Of a stretch of 64,000 nucleotides of DNA, positions 19,090-30,600 are shown in pieces. Position 1 is the first letter of the stretch; every line of letters starts with the position of its first letter. Position numbers and translations under genes: made by a program. The stretch comes from Phlyctochytrium arcticum. Its lineage: Eukaryota > Chytridiomycota > Chytridiomycetes > Chytridiales > Chytridiaceae. The notes beneath the pieces are model-generated. The model saw only the letters and a list, made by a program, of their open reading frames with translations, had not been told where the DNA came from and ran no database searches. The stretch is taken from NCBI GenBank assembly GCA_025602905.1, contig JAHLKI010000004.1:1054001-1118000 (forward strand), in the 5' to 3' direction.

Positions 19090-20240
19090 AATAGGATTCT
19101 TCTGCTTCATCTCCTCCTTCTTTGCCCTCCTTTCTATCCTACAGCATTTTGCCCTGACATTTCTTCTCCCAATTTCCCATTTTCGTTGAATTTAGTGTTT
19201 AGGACTCTGCTAATGCGTCATTAGCATAAGCACATCATCAGGAACAGCACTGGCAATGTTGCCTGCCAGGATTACTTTGCCCCGTGCCGATCATGCTTCC
19301 TTTCGGGCTTGTACCGATCGACTTAGGGACCGCAACCGGGGTATGCCTTGGCCAGGTTCTGGCCGCTATGATGGTCATTTGTTCACCCCAAATGGTGGGA
19401 ATGACCAATTCTACGTTGTGCACATTGCCTATCTGAGAGATGACAATGTGAACCTTGAGGGCGGTAGGGATGATTAGCATTAGGTGGACATATTATTAGC
19501 TTTGCCATGCCATATCTTATCATATTTGAAATGTGATGAAGGTTGGACGGTACGGGTCTAGATCTAGTTAGCGTTTGTCTTGAAGTGGTAGGGGTACTGT
19601 ACTTGAAGAGTACGTGATGAACGCGATGAATGTATGTTCTGTAAATCTGTGTGTAATGAATGCGGACAAAGGGAAATGCTCTGACAATATAAAACATCTT
19701 ATATTTTTTGGCATCTGCCCACGTTTGATCCCCCGCAATTGTTGTGATCTTGCTACAATGTAATGATGACAAGCTCTCATCTACCCTATTCGCTCTGCCA
19801 CTGCCTTCGTTTGTCTGCCGTGGACGTCTGCAACACGAAAACGTATCCTGATTTTTTGATTTACATCTCAATCTATCCATGATGACGCTCCTTTCTCCTG
19901 CCTACCACTTCAGGAACTCCAACTCTGCATTATTGGCAGTATGCCGCTCAATGGACATATCAGCTTGTATGGACAGGGACAACTTTCTCCTCTCTCCATA
20001 ATAGCTTTCCTTTTCACATTCACCACTTGTTGTGTGTTCCGAATATTCAATCTTCAAGTAGATTAGCATCTTCCGCCACACTTTTTCAATCCATCATCAG
20101 AATTTGTTGTATTTTGCTCTAACATTTGCTTTGTACATGAGTGTGACTTCAGAATTCATGAATTAAACCAGAGCTTACCCCCAGGCGCAGGACGGACCGG
20201 GCCTTTAATGAGTATGGCATGAATTTGATAACAAACTAGC
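19090..20240. other. Spacer without recognisable gene
   Basis: About 1.1 kb with short frames on both strands that show no motif. The largest (19383-19880, minus) reads as unstructured sequence. I see no repeat or RNA gene I can support. Confidence 0.3.
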
Positions 20241-20243
20241 TAA

Positions 20244-20698
20244 TTACTTCATTTCTTTACCCGCCAATGCGTCGCTGCCCTCATTAGACAATCCGTTGTT
20301 TGCACCCGCTTCCGTCTCTTGTCCATTTGCCTCCCCTATCGCAACGTGATTGAAGGGTTGCTCATCAGGAATCATGCCACGGTCAAAAAGCACCTCCTCC
20401 TCGACGACATTTTCTCTCAGGAAAGAGTTCGTTTCCGGAGGAGCTGACGGCCGCTGTGATCTGGCCGGTTTGGGAAAGTGAGTGGGATAGTGGTTCTGGA
20501 CAAAGCCTCGGTAGCTTGCGGCATAAAAGATTTGATCGCAGAGGGGACAAATGTCAGTGGCTCCTTCTTGCTGGAAACTCTTGCTTTGATGCAACAGCCG
20601 TCAACGTTGCAATAAACGTGAGACAGAACAGCTGAGTTGACTTTGATCTGCTTGTTGCAGTTTGGTAGAGGGCATAGAGCATATGGACAATCGGTCAT
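20244..20698 (-). pseudogene. Zinc-finger protein fragment, copy 2
   Basis: An ATG at 20698 opens MTDCPYALCPLPNCNKQIKV with the same CPLPNC knuckle as copy 1. A shifted frame (from 20594) holds the C2H2-like finger CPLCDQIFYAAS...HYPTHFP, followed by a polar acidic tail ending near 20244. The two frames overlap by about 180 bases, so one indel separates them. It lies directly beside the terminal repeat 20700-21035. DNA binding is inferred from the fingers only. Confidence 0.5.
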
Positions 20699-20699
20699 A

Positions 20700-21035
20700 T
20701 TGAGTGGTTTGTGAGGACAATTTTAAAGTTGAATTTGGGATATGGCAATTTTGCTCCAATCTTGCGGAGTTTTGCGCCGTCTCGCGCCAGCAGCCAGCCA
20801 GCAGCTGCGCACAAAACTAAACTACTTTTGGAACCCTCCAGCGCAGCAGGGCGCACCAGTTTATTGCAGTTTACTGCCGTTAACTGTGGTGTACTGGGAC
20901 CGGTTTCTGGGGTTTTTTGGTGGACCAGTAAACGGCGGTATACAGGCATTTACCGCAGTAATTGCCCATAACCACCAATTACTGCCATTTTTGCCAATAA
21001 GCGGCTGTAAGCTGGGCCAATTTGTTCTGTAGGAT
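20700..21035. repeat. Terminal repeat, copy 2
   Basis: Matches the 1080-1395 repeat at its outer end (GCCAATAAGCGGCTGTAAGC...CCAATTTGTTC) and has the same GTTTAC/GTAAAC-rich composition, but is more diverged internally. It abuts the same zinc-finger fragment in the same orientation as copy 1. Confidence 0.45.
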
Positions 21036-21236
21036 CAAGAGAGAGAAAGAATGGTGGAGAGAGACTGAGGGTGGTAGAGAAATTGAAAGAGTGATGGAAA
21101 GGCCGCAAGAAGTAGATGTGGGAGTAAAGTTGTGAAGAGAGTGAGTTACTACTTGATGCGCATGCGCTTGGTTGGTGGTCATGGGAGGTTTTGTATATCT
21201 GAGGTGGTCTTCTCGATGAGGGAAGGATGATTTTGA

Positions 21237-21432
21237 ATGAGAAGGAAGACGATGATGACAAGCGGGACGATGACGATGACGACAATGATGCAGATGTTGC
21301 AGATGACGCAGATGATAATGTCCATATGGACGTTGCTTGTGATGAGTGTGATGTTGCTGATTTTGTTGACGATGCTGATGATGGTTGTGCTACTGATGAG
21401 GATACTGCTGACGATGATGATGATGATAGTGC

Positions 21433-21464
<32 letters not shown>

Positions 21465-21494
21465 CTGCTAATGATGATGATGAAGGAGGAGTAG
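21237..21494 (+). repeat. GAT trinucleotide repeat tract
   Basis: A mostly perfect to imperfect GAT/GAC microsatellite about 250 bp long. One plus frame reads almost pure Asp and another almost pure Met. This is low-complexity repeat, and I do not support either frame as a gene. Confidence 0.75.
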
Positions 21495-22194
21495 ACTGTT
21501 GTGGTGGCAGAGAGGACGTAACACTTGGAGTAGTCCGTCCAACAACATTGCTGTCAATTGGGTGGGATTTTCATATAGGCATTGTGGGAAACGCGGTCTG
21601 ATGCGACCGTTGACGGCTCACAGCCAGGGTTACCTGGGTCCTCATGTTTGTGGTCTGGGTCGGGTCAACACGATTCCACCTCCACAATGTGGTCAGATCC
21701 TTGCAAGAAAATTTCTGCTTGTAAACGGGCCCGCCGCAAAAATCCAAGCTCATCAACACTTTTCAATTGCGTCGACAGTGTCTGATATGCATGGTCGTTT
21801 TCAAGCGAAGTTTTCATTGAGTGTTCTCACCTTCTAAAGAATAAGATACTTTTTAAGGGCCAGTTGCGCTTCCTGGGGGTACGCTTTTTTGATTTGACCT
21901 CGCCCACCTGAAATCCAATCAGTATCAGCGTTACAGAGGTATTGACAAGACAACTGTACCTTTGCCAAGAATGTCCTTAAACTCCGAGAAGCTACTTTCT
22001 ACATTGTTTGACTGAGGCCAGCGGTCATTGAATAGCGGCGCCCGCCAATCAGGGTCCACTGCCGCGTCATAAGCAATATTTTTTGGCCGAGCACATAAGA
22101 AATCATGCATCGCCCATCATTTATAGCCAAGGATGAGAATGGCCTCGACCAGCTCGATCAGGAGACCTTTCTCATCAGTGCTTTTCTGAGTTGA

Positions 22195-22745
22195 TTTTGG
22201 TGGTTGAGCGTAGCATGTAGGGGATTCTAGGGATGTGGGACAAAGAAGGCTCCCCGTACATGGCCGGCAGTGTTTTGGGCGTGAGCCACTGAAGCATTTC
22301 CGTTACGCGTCTCTCCCTCGCAACCTCCAACAAGCCCAAGAGGAGATGTCCAATGCCTCGAAAACATCCCGCGCCACCCCAGCAAACTCTGCCTCATTGG
22401 ATCAACCTCTGGTCACAAAAGGGTTGGCAAGTGCTTTGGAAAATGCACCTTTGGCATCCGCAACCGATTGGCCGTCCCTCTTGAACCACCAGTTGCCAAA
22501 TATGGCATCATTCGCCGGGTTGGCAGCGATCGCTCTTCAGGCATTGGTGTCGAGAAAGATGGAAAAACCTCTGTTGGTGGCATTCTTTGCCAGGCGCTTC
22601 ATAACGTGGTCTGGATCAATGGAAATGATGAGGGGTAAGGTTGGGTCGAAGGGGTTGCGCTCTGGGACTTATGGCACCGCAAAGAAGTCAAAGCCCTCGA
22701 CTGCCATCATTGCCATGTACTTCTCAACATTCATCCGTGCCAGCC
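22195..22745 (-). pseudogene. Decayed copy of the unrecognised family at 44942-46087
   Basis: Read on the minus strand, GFDFFAVP...PERNPFDPTLPLIISIDP, then DHVMKR, NDAIFGNWWFKRDGQSVADA and EMLQWLTPKTLPAMYGEP align in order with the gene at 44.9 kb (GFDFFSAP, PEPNPLNPELPLVIAVDPDH, NDAVMGLWWWNRDSQNVADA, LLAWLTPKVCGFFYDEP). At least three in-frame stops and further frame changes interrupt it. The long plus-strand frame over this interval (22235-23011) is its antisense shadow for most of its length. Confidence 0.6.
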
Positions 22746-22912
22746 ATTCTCAAAACGGCTTTTTATATCGGTTGCTAGAGATGCCCGCCCACGCCAGGAG
22801 GCCCGCTATTGTCAGTAGACGAGTGTTGTTGAGGGGCTTGCCACAAATCCTCATTGTGCGTTCCAATGGAAGTACTGTATGCTCTCTCCGAGCCAGTCCT
22901 CTAGTTGCAACA

Positions 22913-23197
22913 AGAACAATCGTTTGCGTATCTTATGGAATTGCACTCAAGCAAATGCCAAAATTCCAGACTTTACTTCCCTGGAAATCTACTGTGAGCC
23001 ATCGGAGTTGAGCGAGTCAATTACCCTGTGGTGCAGGCCGCGCATGTTGGTACGGTAATACAACTATATTCCATAACGTCAGATTGCAGACCGAGAGCAC
23101 AATGACCTGTGTACTGCCAAAGGAGTCAGTGGGCTGATGATTGCATATGGCAGAGCAGTTCTCACCGCAACTAGCTCAAAACATCCCTCAGCCCAAG
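22913..23197 (+). repeat. Inverted duplicate of the gene segment at 35950-36231
   Basis: About 285 bp nearly identical, in opposite orientation, to 35950-36231. It contains the same exon pieces (SELSESITLWCRPRML, an intervening short intron, then IADREH...TAKGVSGLMIAYGRAVLT). Sequence outside these limits differs, so only an internal gene segment was duplicated. Confidence 0.7.
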
Positions 23198-23587
23198 TCA
23201 GAGAGAAGAACCGGGGCAACAATCCCGTTGCTACAAATTCCTTTTTGTAGCTAATATTTGTTTGCACATTTACCGTTTGAAAATTTACAGCAATGCGACC
23301 TTTTGGAATGTGAATTTTTTTTGAATTCTCTTTAATTCAAAACGCATAGAAAACGCGTCCGCCCAGATCTATAAAAAATGTGGAGTGACTCTACAGCCAC
23401 GAAGGGTACTGAGGAGCATATGTGATGATACCTAGCGTTTGGGGCAACATTTCCAATGCAAGGATCATAAAAGTTATTGAAGAAGTTTGGAGAAATTCAA
23501 GAAATTTTGACTGGCTAAACGTTTTCCAACCTAAATTTAGGCTTCTTGGCTCAGCGGGTTAACGCCCAACAGTTCCGAACGCCAAAC

Positions 23588-24217
23588 CTACCAGAAACCA
23601 CTTACAGTAGTTTGGGCGTAAAGGCAATGGTAACATAAAAGAACACGTACAGCGGAAATGAAAGCAGGGCGATCAAGCCCATTTTTTGCCAGAGAATGAC
23701 TGGCCCCGTCGCAGACAACAGAGATGATTGGAACTTTCCGCTGGTGCAGTTTGTCCAGAAGCATCATCAAAATGGCCACGTTTTGATCGTGGGTGGGTGC
23801 CTCAAGGTAGCAAGCATATATTATGTTGCACGTAAGTCTCAATGAGTCTGACAATAACAGAACTGCAGCTTCCTTGCTCTAGGAAGAATGTGGGTTCGGA
23901 TATCCACATACGCATCCCAGTTAGCTTGGCAGAACTTGCCAACCGCATCCCTTGCAGCAACCAGGTACATGGTTATGGGTGTGGCAGCACTTTTGACCTC
24001 TTCAGGTGTGACCGGGGCTAGGGCAGTTGCCAACTCGTCCGGGTACCGCCAGGTACCGTTGACACGTTGCCGCCATTGTCTCTACTTTTGTGATCAGCAA
24101 TGTAGTCTTTGCAACATCTCTCTCATAAGTCGCGAGGGCTGCAAGAGAATGTGATTTTGGAGCTGACGCATTCTTCTTGGCAATGTCCTTCTTCTTGCCC
24201 ACCACATTGGCTTGCAC
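23588..24217 (-). CDS. Unrecognised minus-strand coding-like segments
   Basis: Three successive minus frames look coding: 24002-24217 (KKDIAKKNASAPKSHSLAAL, helical and Lys/Ala-rich), 23839-24033 (LAPVTPEEVKSAATPITMYL then AVGKFCQANWDAYVDIRTHI) and 23588-23854 (NVAILMMLLDKLHQRKVPII then SVVCDGASHS). They would join with a frameshift near 24035 and an intron near 23850. No family recognised. A further possible 5' segment lies at 24308-24490. Confidence 0.3.
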
Positions 24218-24652
24218 CTCCGTCAGATGCGTCCTCAGCTGGTCGGGTAGAGCTTGCAGGCGCGTCTTGGTGCTCTTGAACCACGCGGAGCCAGCGTCCT
24301 CTAGTCTTTAATCTCCAGAACTATACTCCAGAATGGTTGCGGACTTGAGCATTTTGACACAGTTGATTGATATTTCTTCGTATGCATTGACGTTAGCCTC
24401 CACCTTTGTACGCAAGTCAGTGAGGTTCGTCTCCGTGTGTGAGATCTGATAGTATAAGATGCATACCTCCCATGCATAGCTCCCTGACATTCAGTATTTT
24501 GAGAATTGTTTGGTTGAGGTTCTGTCCGAAATTTATTGTACCGAAAAATGTTTTACCAATCCTCTGTATTGTTGCAACACCAAAGTCGGCTTCATCAATA
24601 CATATGCCGCCTAAGACAGCAGTGTTAGGCTGACAATTTAGTGGGATTTGAA

Positions 24653-24877
24653 CCGTGAGGTTGAGATTTGCGCAGCTGTTTTTTTGGATTCAGAGTTAAG
24701 CTAAAATCGCGTTTCAAAAATCTGGGGCCGTGCTGTCGGTTCAGCTGGGTACAACCGCGGCCACTTCGCGGGCGCCTGGCGTCTCCCGCGCTTAGCAGCC
24801 CCGGCGGCTTTAGGTAAGCCGATTTTAAGGCTGTTTTGCTTGCACCGCGCTCACAAACCGTCAAATCTCAACCTACC
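24653..24877. mobile_element. Candidate miniature inverted-repeat element
   Basis: GAGGTTGAGATTTGCGCAG at about 24653-24672 faces its near-complement CAAATCTCAACCTACCTC at about 24863-24880. This gives roughly 14-bp terminal inverted repeats around a 200-bp GC-rich, non-coding interior. No clear target duplication was found. Confidence 0.3.
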
Positions 24878-25003
24878 TCGCGAGCTTGGTTGAGATTGCG
24901 AGACGCATCGGCGACAACCAACGCGTCAAATAGCTAATTTGCCCTACATTCAAAAATTCTCCAAAATGTATAATCTTGATTGGAAAAAATGCAAAATGTA
25001 GAA

Positions 25004-25123
25004 TACCGTAAATACCTGGCTCCTGTACCCCCCCCCCTGGCTGGAACCTTGATTCTTTTGGCGGCACAGTATGACAAAGTGAGGCACAGTTGTCTAAGCT
25101 GGCCAGCGTCATCCGAGCGCGTC
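25004..25123 (-). repeat. Dispersed 120-bp repeat with G run, copy 1
   Basis: On the minus strand this reads GCGCTCGGATGACGCTGGCC...GCCGCCAAAAGAATCAAGG...a G run...TACAGGAGCCAGGTATTTAC. The copy at 31691-31812 on the plus strand matches closely, including the position of the G run. Neither copy is in a recognisable gene. Confidence 0.65.
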
Positions 25124-25315
25124 GAGCTCCTGTGGGCTCCTGTCGAGCACGTTTGGATGCCACCCGGGGCTGCAACGGAGAACAAAAACACAACTTCCTT
25201 TGAAGGTTACGGTATAAAACGAGACGATATATTTCACAAAATCTAAGTATATTGATATACCTTTTCTAGTACAGAGAGAGAGAGAGTCAAGTGCTAGGAG
25301 CTATGCAGCCTGTAA

Positions 25316-25813
25316 TCAGTGCAGCGGAAGGTACACGGCGACGATTGCGGCACCATTTTTCAAGTACTAAGGTAAGGTGTGTTAGATTCTTGGGGGTGCG
25401 AAGAAGATGAGATGGTTTACTTACATCGCGCCTCTTGCTTTTGGTATCGCCATCCTCCAGGATCTGCAGCACACGTCCCCCATCCATCGGAAGGGCTGCA
25501 AGCAGCGGACGGTCCTCTTCGCCCACAAAGCCGATGAAACAGCTGTCCGAGTAGACTCTGATGCAGTCATATCTCTTCAGTCCTTTGGGAAGTCGCATTT
25601 GAATTGGAATTGTTAACGTTTGCACTTTTTAAAGCACTAACCAGGTCCATATCCTCTGTCGATTGTGCCTTTTTGGAATGTCACATCCTCGCTCTTCGTG
25701 AGATATTTCCCGCAGCCGCCAGGGTGTTGGCAGCACTTGCGACCACTGTCGCTTCTACGCAAGCCAACAATCGTGATATACGTTGCTTTCTTGGAAGTGG
25801 AGGTTCGTGGCAT
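25316..25813 (-). CDS. Small Cys-containing protein, paralogue A (126 aa, three exons)
   Basis: My splice model is exon 25813-25642, intron of 59 nt with GTTAGT donor, exon 25582-25425, intron of 58 nt (GTAAGT...TTAG), exon 25366-25316. The total of 381 nt is in frame. The protein begins MPRTSTSKK and contains TIVGLRRSDSGRKCCQHPGG followed by CGKY, DVTF, then RYDCIRVYSDSCFIGFVGEE. The paralogue at 52301-52669 shares VGLxxxDxGRKCxxHPxGCG, DxVTF and a Cys-Ile-Gly-(F/L)-Val-x-Glu block. Four conserved Cys/His residues could bind metal. Function and family are unknown to me; the paired preservation among wrecked transposons suggests either recent spread or selection. Confidence 0.6.
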
Positions 25814-26047
25814 TGTCGCTGATGGGGTTTGAAGTCTGGGTTTGAATTGGCGGGTGGAAGAGAGTGGGTGTTCTGATGGATTTTCGATTGGCGAGTTGAA
25901 TGGTTTTCTGTGCATCTCGCCTGGTGTGGATAAAATGATTCCTTTCGCGGACATTGCGGCACACGCGTTACGCGCCAAAAATCTGAACATCTTGATGCTT
26001 CCAACCAAAAATTGGGTTTCTCAATCACACTACATCCATCTTACCCA

Positions 26048-27264
26048 ATGGATGCCACATCGACTACAGAACGACCTTTGGGTGCCCAGCAAGCCCCAGA
26101 TGCTTCATCCGAGCTACCCAAGATGCGATCACCAACCACAAAAAAATTTCACAGCATTAAAAATAAGCTGAAGATGATCAAATTGGTCGAGAGCGGCCAT
26201 TCCAAGCATAGCGTCGCGAAGGCATACAACGTACAAAGACTGCAGCCTACCAGATGGATGACGGACAAAACTTGGTTCAAGAAGGTGAAGAACAAGCGCC
26301 AGAAAAAGACGCTTCACCCGGGACACCCAATTGCTCATCCTGAGCTGGAGGATTCGATGCACCAATGGATCCTGGAGAGGCGACAGGCAGGCGTTCCCGT
26401 CTTATATCGGACTATTTTTCGGGAACTTCTGCGACGCAATCCAAACTTCTGTGGGGCAAAGTATAACGCATTGGGTCTTTTGTCCAACGCTTTCTTTGTC
26501 GCAAGAAGCTTTCCGTGCGCAAGAAAACGAAGACAGCTCAGAGATGCGACCCGGCCCATTTGCAACCAAAGCTGGACAGCTTCAAACAGTACATGCACGA
26601 TCATGCAAAGAAGCATCCATACCCTCTGGGTATGATTGGGAATATGGACCAAACGCCAATTTGGTGGGATATGGTTTCCGAATACACCATAGACAAGGTG
26701 GGGCAGAAGAAAATCTGGATCAGAACGTCAGCGAAGGAAAAGCAACGGATCACGGTAACTTTGGCTGTTCTGGCAGATGGGACCAAACTGCCACCAGTCG
26801 TCATCTTTGCAGCCATGCCAGACGGGAATCTTGCCAAAAACGCTCGTACAGGGAAAGCTCTGTACGACACTCTCGTCAGATGGCAGAAGAGTTCATGGGT
26901 TGACGAATCTGAGGCACTATGGTGGACTGAAAATGTCTGGCTGCAGGGTCATTGCAAGACCGAATCATCTTTCCTCATCTTCGACGCGCTCCGATCCCAA
27001 TACATGCCTGCAATCAAGACACTCTTTAACAAGTCAAACTCAACCCCCTGCGTCATCCCAGGTGGTATGACAAGCATTCTTCAACCCCTGGATGTCAGCA
27101 TAAACAAGGTCTTCAAAAGATATTACAAGGACCTGTACTTTCAGTGGTTGATGACTGATGCGGCTTTCAAAGCAGATGGAGTAACACCTGACTCTCCAAG
27201 CCGCCTGCAAATCATCACTTGGGTAAAAACTGCTTGGGAACAGATCCCAGCAGACATCATCTAG
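26048..27264 (+). pseudogene. Pogo/Tigger-like DDE transposase with one frameshift
   Basis: The N-terminal frame (first ATG 26048) has a helix-turn-helix (IKNKLKMIKLVESGHSKHSV, AKAYNV) and a second DNA-binding block (HPELEDSMHQWILERRQAG). Near 26465 the frame shifts. From 26515 the catalytic DDE_1-type domain is open to 27264: first Asp in GMIGNMDQTPIWWDM, second in SSFLIFDALRSQY, third in GGMTSILQPLDVSINKVFK. A single indel is the only lesion seen, so decay is recent or a sequencing error is possible. Terminal inverted repeats with TA duplications are expected but were not identified. Confidence 0.75.
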
Positions 27265-27687
27265 TGCCAAATCACCGCACCCAACCCAGCGCACGGGTTC
27301 CATTTTAGGACAAATCAGAGTCGCAGCCACGCTGATGTAATCAGAGCTCCGGCGTGTTCGTGAAATACGTGTTGGTAAATCTACCTTGACCCTGTTTCAT
27401 TGCAGACTGTCAATAAAGTTGCGCTTTTACGTCACGAACCTCGAGATGTAATACAGTAATTCACTTTGGATTGGCTGACGTTTTAAGCCGTTTTGTGTAG
27501 CAATGATAACAGTTATGTGCGAATTTCAGATGGCGATTTCTCTTTTAACTCCCCCCCCCTTCCAGGTCCCCCCGTTTCGGTCCCTCGCATTGGACGAGTA
27601 CGGAGACGCTTAGATACCCTCGGCACACATATTATCTCAGCCTGTCTTCAATATTGGAGCGTTTTATCCGGGTCCACTCGAGTTATC

Positions 27688-30600
27688 ATGGCTTCTAGTC
27701 CCCCCAATAATCGGCGGCAGGATGGCCGATTCATCGCACCATTCAACGATACAGAACCGAAAGGAGTCAAGCCTGTCTGCATCATTTGCAAGACCAAGTC
27801 CAGTACCCGCTACTGCCATCGAGATCTCGGTCTTCTTGCCCATCTTCGAGCGAACAACGTCCCATTTCATTTCAGCACGAATGCCGGCCACAAGAATGCC
27901 ACGTTATGCAAAAAATGCTGGAACCAACTTGACCGCAAGTACCCACATCCCTTGTTTCGAGTAAATCAGAAGGAAAACGATGCCCAGGCAGTCGCAACTA
28001 GTACATCGACAACCATCACACACGTCACGCCCATGCCGGTACCGCCAATATCCGTGATTGCACAACCTGTCATGCCTACATCTGCAACGTTTGAACCCGT
28101 TGAGCCTATTTTCGGGGTGCATACACCCGTCACGCCCACGTTTGGCTCGCCCACATTCGGCTCGCCCACGATCGCCTCACCTACGCCTACGCGCACAATC
28201 AACTTTGGCACTATCACTGTCGACTTGGAGGACAACAGGAACGATTTTGTTGAGCCGGTCATGTCCGATACCTTGAAGTTTAGGAACGGCGTTCTTGACC
28301 TGCTTGACAAGGAGTGTGATCTCAAGATGCCTTTTACATCGGATTTGGACGCGTTTATTGAGCATTTAGATAGTTGCGACAATTTGGCGACAAAGACAGC
28401 GGTCGACTTGGGGCTCTCAGGTACCTAATGCTTGACCACTCATACCAGTGAAACTGAAACATTTCTACCAGCTGTTAGCTGGAAGCAAACAGAGTCAGAG
28501 AGAAGGAGAAGAATCATAGCTTCCATTACTGTACAGAAGGCCGCATTCCTTCATCCCCACATCAATTTCATGAAGGATGTGTTGATATCAACCACATTAG
28601 GATTATCCGAGAGCAGTAGAAAGGTGCTCGCGTCTTTTAATTTGAGTTTCAGTCCGGACGTAGCGAAGCAGAAAATGAAGGAAGCAAACGCGAGGGCGTA
28701 CAAGGAGCTGACCGAACAGATGAGCGGGGGTACAGTTGTTCCAGTTGTCAAGATGGACGACTTCAACAGAGTTTCAGTTCATGGAACACCTGGTTCGGCG
28801 AACTCAGGAAAGTTCAGCACCGTGCCAACTCAAGCTAACTTGGCTGTGAAGTTTTTTCCGAAGGGGCAATCGTCTTATGATGAGGAGAATGGACACGTAC
28901 ATCGAGCTTTACCTCTACCACTCTTGGAAAAGCCGTATATAGACTTCAGTGACATGGGATCTGACAAGGACAAGAAGGCCTTCGTCAACGCGCCTCTCCT
29001 AGACAAAGCAATAACTGACATCGTTGAGAAGGAAACCTACGGCGAAAAAATTATCAACACAAACCAAGCGAATGCTTTTCGCAGGCCGTATCAATTCGAC
29101 ATGTCAACCAGTGCCGCTGAATTAAAACAGTTTCATGTTTTCGATGCGATGCCGAACAGAATGAAGACTGCGGAAGATTTACGATCTCTAATGGTTTCCG
29201 TCAAGAAGTTTATCGAACACTACAAAGACGGAGCGATTTTCATTACTGGCGACTTTTATGTTTGGCGGAACGTCATGAAGATACTATGGGCGAAAACGCG
29301 GGGCCGTCTATCTCCAGACCATGCATATATCCGAATCGTTCTTTGCCCATGGCCTGATGGTATGCACATCGCACTGAATGCCCAGCAAGGTAAATCCTTA
29401 TTATCATCGTCTCAAGGCTACATACTTAATGCATCACAGCGTTATTGCAATGGAACTTCAATGTGTTCATGCCTATTTGGAGCTCCGCATTCCCGGATTT
29501 TGCCGTTCAACTAGTAAAGCTGCGACCTGTAAGGCGCATGATGTTGCTAACAAAGATGTTCTTAGCTTGGAAACAGTGCCGTGTCCAAGTGATGGATTGG
29601 GCGAAACAGCAGAACGATCTCCCCGAATTCCAGCGTGTCATAGTGGACTCCCTCATCCGGCTGTTCGATGAAGAGTTGCCGCTCGTACTGGATGCTGCAA
29701 CGGCCATGGCCAGCGGCAACATTGTGCTGTATAAGGAGGTACTGCATAGGTTGTTGCCACTCTTCATACGATATCGCAAAAGGAACTATGTCACCATCGT
29801 TCTCCACATTCTCTCTGCAATCCAGGAGATTGAGATGGGGGGTGATGATAACATCACTGCTGCGCTATACAGCAACCTGCCACTAGCAAGTTCTGAGGAT
29901 CTGGAGGTTTTCCACTCCCTCCTCCGTGCTTGCATCCGGCCATTCGACTCGCACGGCCGTGCCGTCTTAAACACACTTTACCTCTCTGCAAACAAAAATT
30001 TAAGTTCAAGGTCATTTCTGGCGCAAGTCGCAAAACAAAAAGCTGACGACAGGAAAAAGCGGACACCATGGACAAAGTTCGCGGGAAATTTCACACTTCA
30101 ACCACGACAGCCCGTAGAGACCAAACGTACACAGTACTTTAACTCACATCTCGAAATCATGGTCGCTACTCTTAAGGACATGTTCCGCAAACTCATTGCC
30201 AATTCGCCCAACATCACCATCAAGGGAGAGATGATGTTCTCTCATTCTGCCACCGCTAGAAAAGTTCGCGGGTATCAGGTCCGCTATATAGTGGCCCCAT
30301 CCCAGCCATCAACCGCTACAGCAACGGAACCCGCGAAGAAGAAGCGAAAGAAGAACACCAAAATTTCGAAATTCATCAACTGTAATATCCCGCCTGAAGT
30401 AATCGTGACTGTGTCCGAACGGTTATTACCACTTACCCTCTAGGGAGATAAGAAGGTCGTTCCTCTGAACGTTCACACGGATATTAGTGACTTTGCTGCA
30501 GTTGAGAGAGTGCGAACCCCGCTTCAAGACATAACCAATCAAGGTGATGCCGCAACTGACAATAAGAAGTTCTTCAATAAGTTTTCCACATTCGAAAAAC

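Noticed and set aside
21227..21601. Asp-rich 124-codon frame and a Met-rich alternative frame
   Set aside because: Both are translations of a GAT microsatellite; composition alone explains them.
22235..23011. 258-codon plus-strand frame
   Set aside because: Most of it is antisense to the decayed copy of the 44.9-kb family, which aligns block by block on the minus strand.
24620..24690. GGTTCAAATCCCACT (minus) resembling a tRNA T-arm
   Set aside because: The T-stem does not pair and no D or anticodon arm fits upstream.
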